A stretch of 64,000 bases of DNA from Alphaproteobacteria bacterium (GCA_018000295.1 JAGNKE010000002.1:89501-153500), one strand, 5' to 3'. Shown: positions 37,936 through 47,265, counted from the stretch's first letter. The notes: generated by a model from the sequence alone, not told the origin. A program made the numbers and translations.

Positions 37936-39345
37936 TTAACGCGCCTTCATTGTCTCTTTGTAAGACCATTGTTCGCCGGAAGCAAGCGCGCTTTCCCGCG
38001 GATAGTCAACGCCGATCACAGGAAGCAGCTTGCCTTTCAGGGCCAGCAGACGGTAAACCGCAAACATCTCAAGAAACTCGGAGTTGACCGTATTGCTGCG
38101 GGAAACGAACAGTTCGTTCTGGGCATCAAGCACGTCCAGAAGCGTCCGGCGATCCAGATTGAACTGGTCCTTGTAAGCCTTCACGACTTCGGCATTGGCC
38201 TCGGCCTGAGCAGAGAACTGCGTCGCACGCTCCCCGGCGGAAACCATTCCGGCCCAGGTCTGGCGCACATCATTTTCAACGCCGCGGGCGGCTTCCGCAC
38301 GCTCTTCCTTGGTCTGCTGATGGCGGTGGACGAACTCGCGGGAACGCGCCACATCCGCGCCGCCGCGGTACAGGTTCCAGTTCATGACCACCAGAGCCGA
38401 CGCGCTGGTATCCTCGGCTTCAACCCCGCCCAGATCGTTTCCGGTACGAGCATTGAGCTGCAGATCGACCTGCGGGTAGAACGTCGATTTCGTACCCTGC
38501 GCTTCGGCATAAGCCACTTCGATATCCGACTCGAAAATGCTCAGCGTCGGGCTGTTGGCCATCGCCTGAACCACTTCCTCTTCCACATCTTGCGAAAGCT
38601 GGTCGAACGGAATGACCGGAAATTCAAGATCGACAGGCGGATCGCCCACTTCCTGACGGTAACGCGATTCAGCGTTCCGCAGGGCCTGGCGCGTACTGGA
38701 CTCAACAGTGCGCGCAGAGGCCAGACGGGCCTTCGCCTGCTCAAGATCGGCCTGCGTGGAGCGTCCGGCCGTGACACCGTCCTGAATTTGATCCATGATG
38801 GCGACGTGATCGGCCACGTTATCGCGGGCAATCAACAAAAGCTGCCGCTGCCGCATCACTTCAAGATAGGATTCAACAATCGCAAGCCCGATCAGCTCGG
38901 AAGTTTCCTTCACTCTATGAGCCGAAGAATTAACCCGTGCTTCCTGACGCTTGACTTCGTAATGCGCCTCCATGCCATCGAACAGCATCTGGGTGAGTGT
39001 CACTCCCGCCTGTCGGCGAAACAATTCCTCGGTATCATCGCCCGGCCCGGCCCGTGTGCCGACATCGTCGCTGTACTCATACCCGGCATCGGCATTCACG
39101 TCGATGGACGGTAAAAACAGCGCCTGTCCCTGATTCAACTCTTCATCGGTCGCCCGCTTGCTCGCGGCCACGACGCCATATTCAGGATTGGTCGCAAGAC
39201 CTACGGCGACCGCATCGCGCAGGTTCATGACCTTTTGCGCGGTTTGCTCTTCGGAATAGGACGGTCCGGCGCCGAAAACCAGAACGGCAGACACGGCAGA
39301 CGCCAGAAGAAACTTGCGGAATGTTTTACTCGAAGTCACGGTCAT
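37936..39345 (-). CDS. TolC-family outer-membrane channel protein
   Basis: 469 residues with a signal peptide (FLLASAVSAVLVFGAGPSYS). Two long helical repeats of the outer-membrane efflux family: LRDAVAVGLATNPEYGVVAA and, in the second half, AYKDQFNLDRRTLLDVLDAQ, the diagnostic motif near the end of TolC/LapE-type proteins. It forms the trimeric exit duct of the type I system. It sits between the adhesin and the ABC gene with 50-200 bp spacing. Confidence 0.94.
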   Translation of the reverse strand: MTVTSSKTFRKFLLASAVSAVLVFGAGPSYSEEQTAQKVMNLRDAVAVGLATNPEYGVVAASKRATDEELNQGQALFLPSIDVNADAGYEYSDDVGTRAGPGDDTEELFRRQAGVTLTQMLFDGMEAHYEVKRQEARVNSSAHRVKETSELIGLAIVESYLEVMRQRQLLLIARDNVADHVAIMDQIQDGVTAGRSTQADLEQAKARLASARTVESSTRQALRNAESRYRQEVGDPPVDLEFPVIPFDQLSQDVEEEVVQAMANSPTLSIFESDIEVAYAEAQGTKSTFYPQVDLQLNARTGNDLGGVEAEDTSASALVVMNWNLYRGGADVARSREFVHRHQQTKEERAEAARGVENDVRQTWAGMVSAGERATQFSAQAEANAEVVKAYKDQFNLDRRTLLDVLDAQNELFVSRSNTVNSEFLEMFAVYRLLALKGKLLPVIGVDYPRESALASGEQWSYKETMKAR

Positions 39346-39545
39346 TACCTCATACTTATAAATTGAGCCTTTGGACCAGCCGAAATCCGCACATCCTGCG
39401 CGTCCCTACGTTTATGCCCTGTTTCAAGACACTTATCAAGTGCGTCTTTACAACTTTTTCAAAGGCTTAGCAAAAGCTTCTCACTTAAGGGTCGGCCCTT
39501 TTGTACCCCATATGAAGCAAAAAAGCCAACCCAAAACTCTATACC

Positions 39546-42500
39546 CTAGACCGTGGCCCGGATCGCCGCATCAAGGTCAAGGCCTGTAATACCGGCCAGA
39601 ACCGCCAGATCGACAACCCCTCCGGCCCCCGCCGCCCCGGACACATCAACCGACAGCAGCGTATTTCCGGCACTTTCCGTAACGATAACGAAGTCATGGA
39701 TATCGTCGGACAGCGGATCGTAGGAGGACAGAATCGCCGAAAGATCGATCAGATCGCCCTCGGAGACACTAAAGTCCATAATCTGGTCAACCCCTTCAAG
39801 AATCGAGCCAAAGACAAAATGATCCGCACCCGAGCCGCCATAAAGAACATCGTTCCCGGCATCGCCGTGAATATGATCGTTGCCTTCCTGCCCGAAGATC
39901 AGATCGTCGCCTGAACCGCCATGGATCGAGTCATGACCGCCCAGACGCCCGTCCCCGTTGGTATCAACGGATTCCTGCGCCAGATCTTCGGCATGGCCAC
40001 GGATGAAGGCAATCGTATCCTCGCGGCTCCAACTCGGGTCAAGGGTGCTTTCCCCGGCCTCAAGACGCTCGAACACTTCCCAGCCCGAACCATCGTCGCT
40101 CAGCAGACCATGCATGAACGCCAGCTCGTCGGTATAAAGCACATCCCCGAAGATAATATCCCGTCCGGCCCCGCCGTCGAGGACGTCATCCCCGAGCGAG
40201 TCCAGATTAAGGACCGGATTCAGGTCGGCCAGCACTGCGGTCAGATCGTGCGGATCGACAACATTGATCGCATCCCCGTCGGAATCAATCACATCCAGAC
40301 GGGAAATATCGCTGCCGATATCAATGCCAACGCCGATGACCTCGTCACTCAGGCCTTGCAGGATGCCGACCTCGTCGGTTCCATCGGTTCCCGTGATTTC
40401 GCCGATAACCGTTGAGGCGCTGCCCTGCGAAACGCCGCCAGAAGCATTGTTAAAGCGGTTCGGCTGGCCGTCCGAGATAAAATAGCTCGTCGTGATCGCA
40501 TCGCCGCCCAGAGCCTCGCCGCTTTCCAGCCAAGAAATCGCGTGTTGCAGCGGGTCTTCGTAGTTCGTAAGGCCGTTGGCCGTCAGCCCGTGCAGATACG
40601 TGATCGCATCGGCCAGTCCCGAAGCATCCGTCACGATGAACGTTCCCTCGGAACGTACAGTGGTGCTGAACGCAACCATATGCACCTTGATGACCCCGTC
40701 ATTATAGCTGCCAATATCGTTCATCAGGCTTTCCATCGCCTGAACGAGGAGGGCCAGACGCGGATCATCCTTCGGATAGCCCATGGAACCGCTGACATCC
40801 AGCATGAAAACCATGTTGTAGTCTTGCGTCTTCGTTTCAAGGAACGATCCTCCGGCATCGCCGACCAAAATATCCGCCCCGGCCCCGCCGATAATCGCTC
40901 CGGCATCCGTGCCGACATGGTGCGGAGTCGTGGACCCATCACGGTCGCTGACATTCTCGCCGACAATAAGTTGCCCCTCGACACATTGCAAGGTCAGGGT
41001 CGCCGTGTCGCTGTCGCCGTCGGAGTCGGTCAGAGTATAGGTGAAAACATCTTCCTGACAGCCGCAATCATCGCCGCCCGGATACGTGACGTGCACATTA
41101 CCCAGCAGCATGGATGCGCCCAGATAATCGCCACTGTCCAGCGAATTGATATCGACGCTCTGAATCAGCTTGCCACCGAAATCCGCGGCATTCAGCGTAA
41201 AGGTAAAGTGCCCGTCCACGATTCCGCCCGGCGCGAATTGCTGCTCACCGCAATAGGTGCTTCCATCAGCGAAATGAATGACATACTCCGCGCCATGCAG
41301 CCCATCGTCGTTATTATCGCCGATCTCGGCAATCGTGATCGAAACGCTCTGCGCGTCCTCGGCAAAACTGATCCCGAACGTCTCGCCCCGGGGCAGGATT
41401 TTCTTGGAATCACTGGTATCAAGATTATCGATGCCCAGACCGTTCCCATCGGGAGAATTCACCCAGCTGATGTCGTAATTTCCGTCATTGAGAATCGTAA
41501 CCGTGATCCCGTTCTTGGTGATCGATTCCTGAATCCCCGCGACATCGTCCACCGTCGGATCGAGAGAAGACGAACCACCCGAACCGCCTGTCGGCGAACA
41601 GGGATGCAGCGTATAGGTATAGGTACCATCGGCAAAAATTTGCAGCGTACCGAAGTCGCCCTCAATCGTCGCCCCCGTCAAGGGATCGACATCGACTTCA
41701 ACGCCGCCGAAGGCCACTTTTGTCACGGTGTTTGGGGTATCTTCGCTTAAAGAGTCGTTCGGCAGAACATCGCCGGCCGCGCCGCCCTCCGTATGATCGA
41801 ATTGGACGGAGTCGTCTTCAGCGATGGGCGCATCATCATGCACATGAACGGTAATCACGCCGTCCGCACCATCCCCCTCGCTGTCCGTCGCGGTTACACC
41901 AAATTCCAGCGGCAGCGAATCATTCGGATCGGACCCGTCGGGATGATCAAGCGTGCCGAGCAGGTTAAACGTATAGGAGCCATTGGTCGCTATAACCAGC
42001 GTAAAGACCGTCGTACTTCCGGCCAGACCGGTATAGGTGTTGGTCGCGGCATCGAAAACGACATTAACGGGAACACCGCCGGAGGTAACTGTTCCGATAA
42101 AGGACGTTCCGTTTCCTGAAAATGTCCCCGGCCCGTCACTGCCGAAATCGGCCTCAACCTGCCCGGAGATCGATGTGGTCGGCGAAAGATCGCTCTCGTC
42201 GATCAAAACCTCTTCCGGCTGCACGAGAACGGGAATCTCATCCGGTTTGATGCAAAGAACGACATTATCGAACGCGCTGGCGCGGTTATCGTCGGGGTTG
42301 AATTCAGCCCCTTGCGTGTTTTGTTCGAACGCAATCGATTCAATCGAAATGTTAAAATTGCCCGTTATCCCGTTGGGAACATTGACACCCAGCCCGGCAA
42401 GCTGATCGGGCGTCAACACCCACCCGCCAAGAGTCGAATCAAACGCGCCCGAAGTCAACGTCACGCCGTCGGGAAGGCCGCGCACGATCACCATTTCGAT

Positions 42501-44657
42501 AACTTCAGAACCGTCCGTATCGTTAACGGACGTTGTGATCGGGAACGGAACGCAGGTTCCCTCCTCCATGCACACATCCTGCCCGTCCACATTCGGAACA
42601 TCGGCCACCGCATCGACGAGGACATTGAACCCGTCATCGTCGGATGCTGAAATTCCGGCATCGGGATCCGTCGCTGTCGCAGTGGCGACAAGACCGGACA
42701 GATCGATATCGCTGTCCGCCGCCGGTTTGAATTTCAGAACCGTATCGAGGTTCTCACCCGGCGCCAGAACAACCGTCCAAGTGCCTGTAGTGGAATCATA
42801 AGTGCCGACCGTAAAGATCAGCTCGCCCCAGCTCGGGTCGATACCCGTAATCGTAACGGTCAGAAACTCGTTCGGGCCGGGATTGGCGCCCAGTTGCGCC
42901 GTCACGGGAACTTCAACACATCCGTCTTCGCTGACAACCGCATCGTCGATGCCGTTATTGACCGTGATCGTCGGCGGATGGATGACCGGAGCCCATGTCA
43001 GCGTGAACGGATCGGAATCCGATGCCGTGTTATTCGTCAGATCGAACTCCCCGTCCGCGGGATTATCGCTTGTGAAGACTGTCGCAACCAAATTGAGGCT
43101 GCCGAAGAAATGCGGATCGTTCGGGGTGATCGTCAGCCCGATAATCTCGTCAGGGGTCAGGAAATAAACCCCCGGCGCGATCAGCGTCCCGGCCGAAAGC
43201 GTGAACCCGTCCGGCACATCGCAAATCTGGTAGCCCGTAATAACCTCGGACCCATCGTCGGACCCTGCACCGTTATTGACCTCTTCCCCGGTCAGAGCAT
43301 GAAGATCGACGGGCAGAGTCGCCCCTTCATCGCCGCTCTGGTCATCCGCCTGAATGTCGGGTTGGTCGGCAACCGCATCGACGATAATATCAAAAACGCC
43401 GCTATCCGTTCCCGTCAATCCTGTATCGGGATCGGTTTCGGTGACCGTAAAGACGAGATCAAGCGCATCGGCATCGCTGTCCGCCGGAGGAATGAACGTG
43501 GGATTGTCGCCCGCGCCGAATTCCGCGCCGGGAGAAGTGGTAAAAGTATACGTCCCGGCCACAGGATCGAAAACGCCGGATCCGGTAACCGTCCATCCGG
43601 CAGGAATCCCGGAGATCACGACTTCCAGAATGCCATTCGCACTGCCCGGTGAGGCAAAAAGCGTTGTCACCACACTGCCGTCTTCCGAAACCTGCTGATC
43701 GCCGATCTCGATGACCGGAACCGGAGGCGTCGGCGAAGGCGTCGAATCGGAAACACCGGGGCGCCCCAAACCGAGATCCTCGCGAATCTGCGGCAAATCG
43801 TAAACCAGCGCCGTCGGATTGATCGGCCCGACATCGTTCAAAGACAGCACGCCCTGCGGATCGAAGCTGCTCTGGAACCCGTAACCCGAATTGGCGGAAC
43901 GTCCGCCGATCGAACCGGAAGACCCCGCAGCAGGCTCAATACCGGCAAGTTTTTCAGCGGTATTATCAGGAGTGCCGGTTCGCGGGCCTTGAGCGGCTTC
44001 ATCGCCCGCCGCAGGCTCGATATTCGCCGGATTTGTCTGGGGAATCGGCTCGCCCTCGGTCACGACTTCCGCCCAGTTAAGGACTGACGCGCCGGATGAC
44101 TCACCGTGCTCACCTCCAGCCGCAGGTTCCGCCTGAGCCACGTGCTGCCCGGAGGAATCAGCAGGAACAGCCGCCGCATCCACCGTCTTCGGCGCAGCTT
44201 TGGCCTTAACAGGCTCCTCCGTGACAATAACACCGTCCTTGGTAGGCACCGGAGCGGAAACCGGAATCAGTCCGGCAAGTTCGCCCTGGGCCAGAGCCTG
44301 CGTAAACTTCAGGATCGCCGGCGATTCAGCCTGGGTCGCCTCGTTGAAATTTTTGAGAATAATCGCCGAACCATCAGCAAACTTAAGGGTCACATCCTCC
44401 CCGGAACGCGCAAATTCTTTCACGTCGGCCTCGGAAAAATCAAAGACGTATTTCCGGCCCGCCTCCATATCGACGGTGTAGTCCTTGCCCACTGCTGGTT
44501 TTTCAAGAAGCGCGGGACCACCCAGCCCCTGAGCGCCGCCGACAGGAGCGCAATGATCGCTCGGCACAGGTGAACCAGCAGACTCCAGAGCGGAAGCGGA
44601 AGGCTGTGCCGGAACGCTGGCGCTCGAAGGATTGGATACGATCTGTGGGCTGGTCAT
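39546..44657 (-). CDS. giant RTX adhesin with cadherin-like repeats and VWA domain (T1SS substrate)
   Basis: 1703 residues; ATG 44657 with GAGGAG upstream. The N-terminal 60 residues are disordered, then a BapA/LapA-type N-terminal module (about 58-105: YTVDMEAGRKYVFDFSEADV) and a Pro/Ala linker. About 310-1000: repeated Ig/cadherin-like domains alternating TDPDTGLTGTDSGVFDI-type ends. About 1000-1250: T1SS-143/VCBS-like repeats (DDAPIAEDDSVQF). Near 1285 a von Willebrand A domain with MIDAS motif DVSGS. About 1570-1630: calcium-binding GGxGxDxxx repeats (GGSGDDLIFGQEGNDHIHGD). The C-terminus is the uncleaved type I secretion signal. Function by family: surface attachment and biofilm. It precedes its own exporter genes. 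Confidence 0.94.
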   Translation of the reverse strand: MTSPQIVSNPSSASVPAQPSASALESAGSPVPSDHCAPVGGAQGLGGPALLEKPAVGKDYTVDMEAGRKYVFDFSEADVKEFARSGEDVTLKFADGSAIILKNFNEATQAESPAILKFTQALAQGELAGLIPVSAPVPTKDGVIVTEEPVKAKAAPKTVDAAAVPADSSGQHVAQAEPAAGGEHGESSGASVLNWAEVVTEGEPIPQTNPANIEPAAGDEAAQGPRTGTPDNTAEKLAGIEPAAGSSGSIGGRSANSGYGFQSSFDPQGVLSLNDVGPINPTALVYDLPQIREDLGLGRPGVSDSTPSPTPPVPVIEIGDQQVSEDGSVVTTLFASPGSANGILEVVISGIPAGWTVTGSGVFDPVAGTYTFTTSPGAEFGAGDNPTFIPPADSDADALDLVFTVTETDPDTGLTGTDSGVFDIIVDAVADQPDIQADDQSGDEGATLPVDLHALTGEEVNNGAGSDDGSEVITGYQICDVPDGFTLSAGTLIAPGVYFLTPDEIIGLTITPNDPHFFGSLNLVATVFTSDNPADGEFDLTNNTASDSDPFTLTWAPVIHPPTITVNNGIDDAVVSEDGCVEVPVTAQLGANPGPNEFLTVTITGIDPSWGELIFTVGTYDSTTGTWTVVLAPGENLDTVLKFKPAADSDIDLSGLVATATATDPDAGISASDDDGFNVLVDAVADVPNVDGQDVCMEEGTCVPFPITTSVNDTDGSEVIEMVIVRGLPDGVTLTSGAFDSTLGGWVLTPDQLAGLGVNVPNGITGNFNISIESIAFEQNTQGAEFNPDDNRASAFDNVVLCIKPDEIPVLVQPEEVLIDESDLSPTTSISGQVEADFGSDGPGTFSGNGTSFIGTVTSGGVPVNVVFDAATNTYTGLAGSTTVFTLVIATNGSYTFNLLGTLDHPDGSDPNDSLPLEFGVTATDSEGDGADGVITVHVHDDAPIAEDDSVQFDHTEGGAAGDVLPNDSLSEDTPNTVTKVAFGGVEVDVDPLTGATIEGDFGTLQIFADGTYTYTLHPCSPTGGSGGSSSLDPTVDDVAGIQESITKNGITVTILNDGNYDISWVNSPDGNGLGIDNLDTSDSKKILPRGETFGISFAEDAQSVSITIAEIGDNNDDGLHGAEYVIHFADGSTYCGEQQFAPGGIVDGHFTFTLNAADFGGKLIQSVDINSLDSGDYLGASMLLGNVHVTYPGGDDCGCQEDVFTYTLTDSDGDSDTATLTLQCVEGQLIVGENVSDRDGSTTPHHVGTDAGAIIGGAGADILVGDAGGSFLETKTQDYNMVFMLDVSGSMGYPKDDPRLALLVQAMESLMNDIGSYNDGVIKVHMVAFSTTVRSEGTFIVTDASGLADAITYLHGLTANGLTNYEDPLQHAISWLESGEALGGDAITTSYFISDGQPNRFNNASGGVSQGSASTVIGEITGTDGTDEVGILQGLSDEVIGVGIDIGSDISRLDVIDSDGDAINVVDPHDLTAVLADLNPVLNLDSLGDDVLDGGAGRDIIFGDVLYTDELAFMHGLLSDDGSGWEVFERLEAGESTLDPSWSREDTIAFIRGHAEDLAQESVDTNGDGRLGGHDSIHGGSGDDLIFGQEGNDHIHGDAGNDVLYGGSGADHFVFGSILEGVDQIMDFSVSEGDLIDLSAILSSYDPLSDDIHDFVIVTESAGNTLLSVDVSGAAGAGGVVDLAVLAGITGLDLDAAIRATV

Positions 44658-44727
44658 AGTTTGCTTACTCCTCGGTACGCAATAAATTTCAACAGGGAAT
44701 CACCGCCGGCCAAAAAGGCTCATATTC

Positions 44728-44742
44728 TTAATTTTTCCTTAA
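44728..44742. promoter_or_regulatory. CtrA-type box upstream of the adhesin
   Basis: Exact match to TTAA-N7-TTAA (TTAATTTTTCCTTAA, followed by C), 71-85 bp before the adhesin start codon. CtrA is the alphaproteobacterial master cell-cycle regulator; binding here is inference from the motif. Confidence 0.5.
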
Positions 44743-44779
44743 CGCTTGGAATGGCCTCTTTTACTGAAAAAACAGGGAC

Positions 44780-44849
44780 TTTGTCAACGATTATGACAAA
44801 ATTTCTTCTGGATCAGGGAGTTGACTGATGTGATTATGTAAATATTTAC
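44780..44849. promoter_or_regulatory. two dyad symmetries upstream of the adhesin
   Basis: TTTGTCA-ACGATTA-TGACAAA (44780-44800) is a perfect 7-bp inverted repeat with a 7-bp spacer, and GTAAATATTTAC (44838-44849) is a perfect 12-bp palindrome. Both have the form of transcription-factor operators in the long AT-rich leader of the adhesin. No regulator identified. Confidence 0.35.
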
Positions 44850-45079
44850 CTTTCGTTTGCCAAATTTTTAGAGACGACAATTAAATCTCTAGCGTAAAAA
44901 GAGCCGGAAGTTGAGAAAAAAACAGCGAAAGCTCTTTTTATTCAGAACTTTAGCTACAAATTTTCTGTGGAAAAAAATAGACGCCGCGCTGATTCGACAG
45001 AAAAAATGTTATATTGCAATAGGTTAAGAGAGTTTAGGCGAATCGCTAGAAAATAAAGACACGAAAAAAAACCAAAGGC

Positions 45080-45178
45080 GTTTTTCATAAAACAAAATTT
45101 TTGCAGAAAAACAGACCCCAAAAAAAACTTTTTTTATCTGTGAATAACCTGTGGATAAAAGCAGGAATTTTATCCACA
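45080..45178. other. AT-rich tract with clustered DnaA boxes, candidate replication origin
   Basis: TGTGAATAA (45139-45147), TGTGGATAA (45150-45158) and TTATCCACA (45170-45178) are three DnaA boxes within 40 bp, two of them exact consensus (TTATCCACA on one or the other strand). A fourth weaker TGTGGAAAA is at 44966. They directly follow an A/T-rich block (45080-45138) that would suit DNA unwinding. dnaA, hemE or parAB are not adjacent, and a few hand-counted 60-base lines of G and C on either side showed no obvious reversal, so this is a candidate only. Confidence 0.4.
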
Positions 45179-45259
45179 GCACCCGCCCGCCAAAGATTCA
45201 AAATGTGGAATATTATTTCAACAGGACGGCCTGTAGCGAAATAATGCTGCAAAAATCGC

Positions 45260-45820
45260 AAAAAAAGACTCGACTCGGGTGCATACCCGAGTCATGATCC
45301 AAACATCTCCAGACGGACAAGGTTACAAGAAATTGTCTCCCCCCTCTGAAGATGGGTGAATGGTCATCACCCAGGGTTCCCGGAGCTGCTTTGCCTTTTG
45401 CCCTGTGCTGAAGGTGATGCTGGGGGCTTAAGAGGAGGTATAAATACTTCGGCCAGCTTGACAGATTAAACCTGTGGTCGCGCACATTAAAACGTCAGTA
45501 GGTTTGTTTTGCTGCAGTCCGTCGTGTGCTTGAATACTTCTTCGCAGGATCGGTGGTTTCGCGATAAGCACCGATGAGTGGTCTGATCACCACGATAAAT
45601 AACGCGGACGAGGGGTTCGTCCGCTGGAATGGGGAAAAAGCTTCGGTAAGCTGCCGGACATCGTCCTCTGACCTGATCTAGCGAGACCTGCTTGTCTTTA
45701 CTCCGGTAAATTCAACAGGGTTATGCTTCCCAAAAGTCCTCGGTGTCTGATTTCTGGCTGGCTTCGGTTAAGCGGAAATTGAGGCACCGAGGCGCTTTGG
45801 GGGGCTTGGCCTTTTTTCAT
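45260..45820. ncRNA. candidate large structured RNA, strand uncertain
   Basis: A non-coding block with many strong helices: GACTCGGGT/ACCCGAGTC (45272-45293), TGGGTGA/TCACCCA (about 45354-45372), CCCAG/CTGGG (about 45370-45424), CGGTG/CACCG (about 45551-45573), GTGGT/ACCAC (about 45578-45593), GCGGACGA/TCGTCCGC (about 45604-45624), AGCTTCGGTAAGCT (about 45639-45652) and CCTCGGTG/CACCGAGG (about 45738-45792). On the minus strand the 45272-45293 hairpin is soon followed by TTTTTTT, like a terminator; on the plus strand the block ends before TTTTTT at 45812. I could not match tmRNA, RNase P RNA, SRP RNA or a known riboswitch. Confidence 0.45.
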
Positions 45821-46023
45821 CCCATTTTTTGCCACGCCCAGTTTTTATCCCCCCCGTTTTCATCCCCGTTGAAAATATCAGGCGATTGAAAAAACAGTCT
45901 TGTCGCCCAGGGGTCTTTAGGGTTAGAACGCTCCTCGACATTAAATGAGCAAACGATTTTTCCGTAAATGTTAATTACTCCCTATCCTAAAGATGTATTT
46001 CAAAAACAACCCTTTTATGGTAC

Positions 46024-46036
46024 TTTATGTCATAAA
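46024..46036. promoter_or_regulatory. dyad TTTATG-T-CATAAA before the first response regulator
   Basis: Perfect 6-bp inverted repeat around one base, 61 bp before the ATG at 46097, in an AT-rich segment. It may be an operator or part of a promoter. Confidence 0.3.
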
Positions 46037-46096
46037 TATGGCATTTCTTGAATATTAGAATTCTACAAATATAAAATTATTTTGGGTGATTAAATT

Positions 46097-46606
46097 ATGG
46101 CGTTAAGCCTTGATAAATTGAGCATTTTAGTTGTTGAAGACGTCGCGCCGATGCGCCAGCTTCTGATGGTGATCCTTAAAACCCTCGGCATCGGAACCGT
46201 TCTGGCCGCCAATGACGGAGATGAAGGTTACGAGGTTTTTTGTAGAGAAAAACCCGATATTGTCATTACCGACTGGCACATGGAACCCATGGACGGCATT
46301 GAACTGACCCGCAGGATCCGCAACGATTCAACCTCGCCCAATAAAACCGTTCCGATCATCATGCTGACCGGCTACAGCGCCGCAAACCGCATTCAGCGCT
46401 CAAGGGACGCAGGCGCCACGGAATACCTCGCCAAACCTTTTACGGCCGAAGGCCTCGTCAAACGCATAACATATGTCATTGAAAATCCAAGAGATTTCAT
46501 ACTAGCAAGAGATTATTTCGGGCCGGATCGGCGGCGCAAGGAAAACCGGGCCTATTCCGGACCCCTGCGCCGAATGTCCGATGCGCTCGAAACACTGGCG
46601 GGATAG
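46097..46606 (+). CDS. response regulator with C-terminal GPDRRR tail, copy 1
   Basis: 169 residues: a receiver domain (acidic pair VVEDVAPMRQ, phospho-Asp in IVITDWHMEPMDG, PIIMLTGYSA, Lys in YLAKPF) followed by a conserved basic tail with YFGPDRRRKENRAYSGPLRR. The same tail is on the paralog at 47266. There is no DNA-binding domain, so the output is probably through protein interaction with the next gene. It starts a two-gene module; the partner follows after six bases. Confidence 0.92.
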   Translation: MALSLDKLSILVVEDVAPMRQLLMVILKTLGIGTVLAANDGDEGYEVFCREKPDIVITDWHMEPMDGIELTRRIRNDSTSPNKTVPIIMLTGYSAANRIQRSRDAGATEYLAKPFTAEGLVKRITYVIENPRDFILARDYFGPDRRRKENRAYSGPLRRMSDALETLAG

Positions 46607-46612
46607 GAAACC

Positions 46613-47116
46613 ATGACACGGGCCGAATCAAATCACAGGGCAATCATCATCAAGGCGAATTTCGCGCTGCGGACAAAAATCGGCCGCGGGAAAATCCCCC
46701 CGTCGGCCATCCTGGCCTGCACACAACTCATGGAATCCAACGCCTTCGACTTTCAGAGCCTGGCCAGCGATCTATTGAGGGGAATGAGACAGACAATCGA
46801 AAAATTCCAAGCGGAACGGCTTTCAGGCCAGGAGGCTTTGAGCGATTTACGTAACCGGATCATGCAGTTCAAGGGAAACGCTGCAACCTTCCATTATCCG
46901 CTCTTGACGGATATCGCCCAAATCGTCCTCGATCTGATTGAAAACATTGAAGAGTTGGACGCCCCCGCTCTTGAAATTATCACCGCCTTCGAGGATACGA
47001 CCACAAAATTGCTGCACAGGCAAATCCGCGGCAAAAGCGACACGCGCTCGGCGAAAATCCCTGCCGAATTCCGCAAGGCCTGCGAACGCTACTGGTCGAA
47101 AAGGCAAAAAGCTTAA
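46613..47116 (+). CDS. helical partner protein of the response regulator, copy 1
   Basis: 167 residues, all-helical, soluble. Its paralog at 47793 shares LRTKIGRGKIPPSAI (LRSKIGTGKISPEVI there), MQFKGNAATFHYPL (MQLKANAAVFHYRL) and FRKACERYW (LIRACERYK). The invariant His in the NAA-x-FHY helix is the kind of exposed residue seen in phosphotransfer bundles, but the flanking sequence is not a recognisable Hpt domain. Gene pairing suggests it interacts with the adjacent receiver. Confidence 0.75.
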   Translation: MTRAESNHRAIIIKANFALRTKIGRGKIPPSAILACTQLMESNAFDFQSLASDLLRGMRQTIEKFQAERLSGQEALSDLRNRIMQFKGNAATFHYPLLTDIAQIVLDLIENIEELDAPALEIITAFEDTTTKLLHRQIRGKSDTRSAKIPAEFRKACERYWSKRQKA

Positions 47117-47265
47117 ACACATCCGCACTTAAGCCTTGGATAAAGAACACAAAAACGCGCCGGCCCCCTGTCTGGCCTTCTTGACCCGTGCTAATATTCG
47201 CAAGTCTGTATCTTAGCGTCCCTGAATAAACCCTGTCCGACACCCTCTTCCGCTGCCCTGAACGG

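Noticed and set aside
45360..45420. Resemblance on the minus strand to a c-di-GMP-I riboswitch (GCACAGGGCAAA ... GCAAAGC ... CCGG)
   Set aside because: The P2 hairpin that must separate the two conserved strands is missing, so the match is probably chance.
45213..45485. Minus-strand open frame of 90 codons in the hairpin-rich region
   Set aside because: Its codons follow the hairpins, it has no ribosome-binding site, and its sequence lacks protein-like pattern; the region is better read as structured non-coding DNA/RNA.
45260..45820. tmRNA or RNase P RNA
   Set aside because: No AND-type tag codons, no T-loop/CCA end, and none of the conserved RNase P core strings on either strand.
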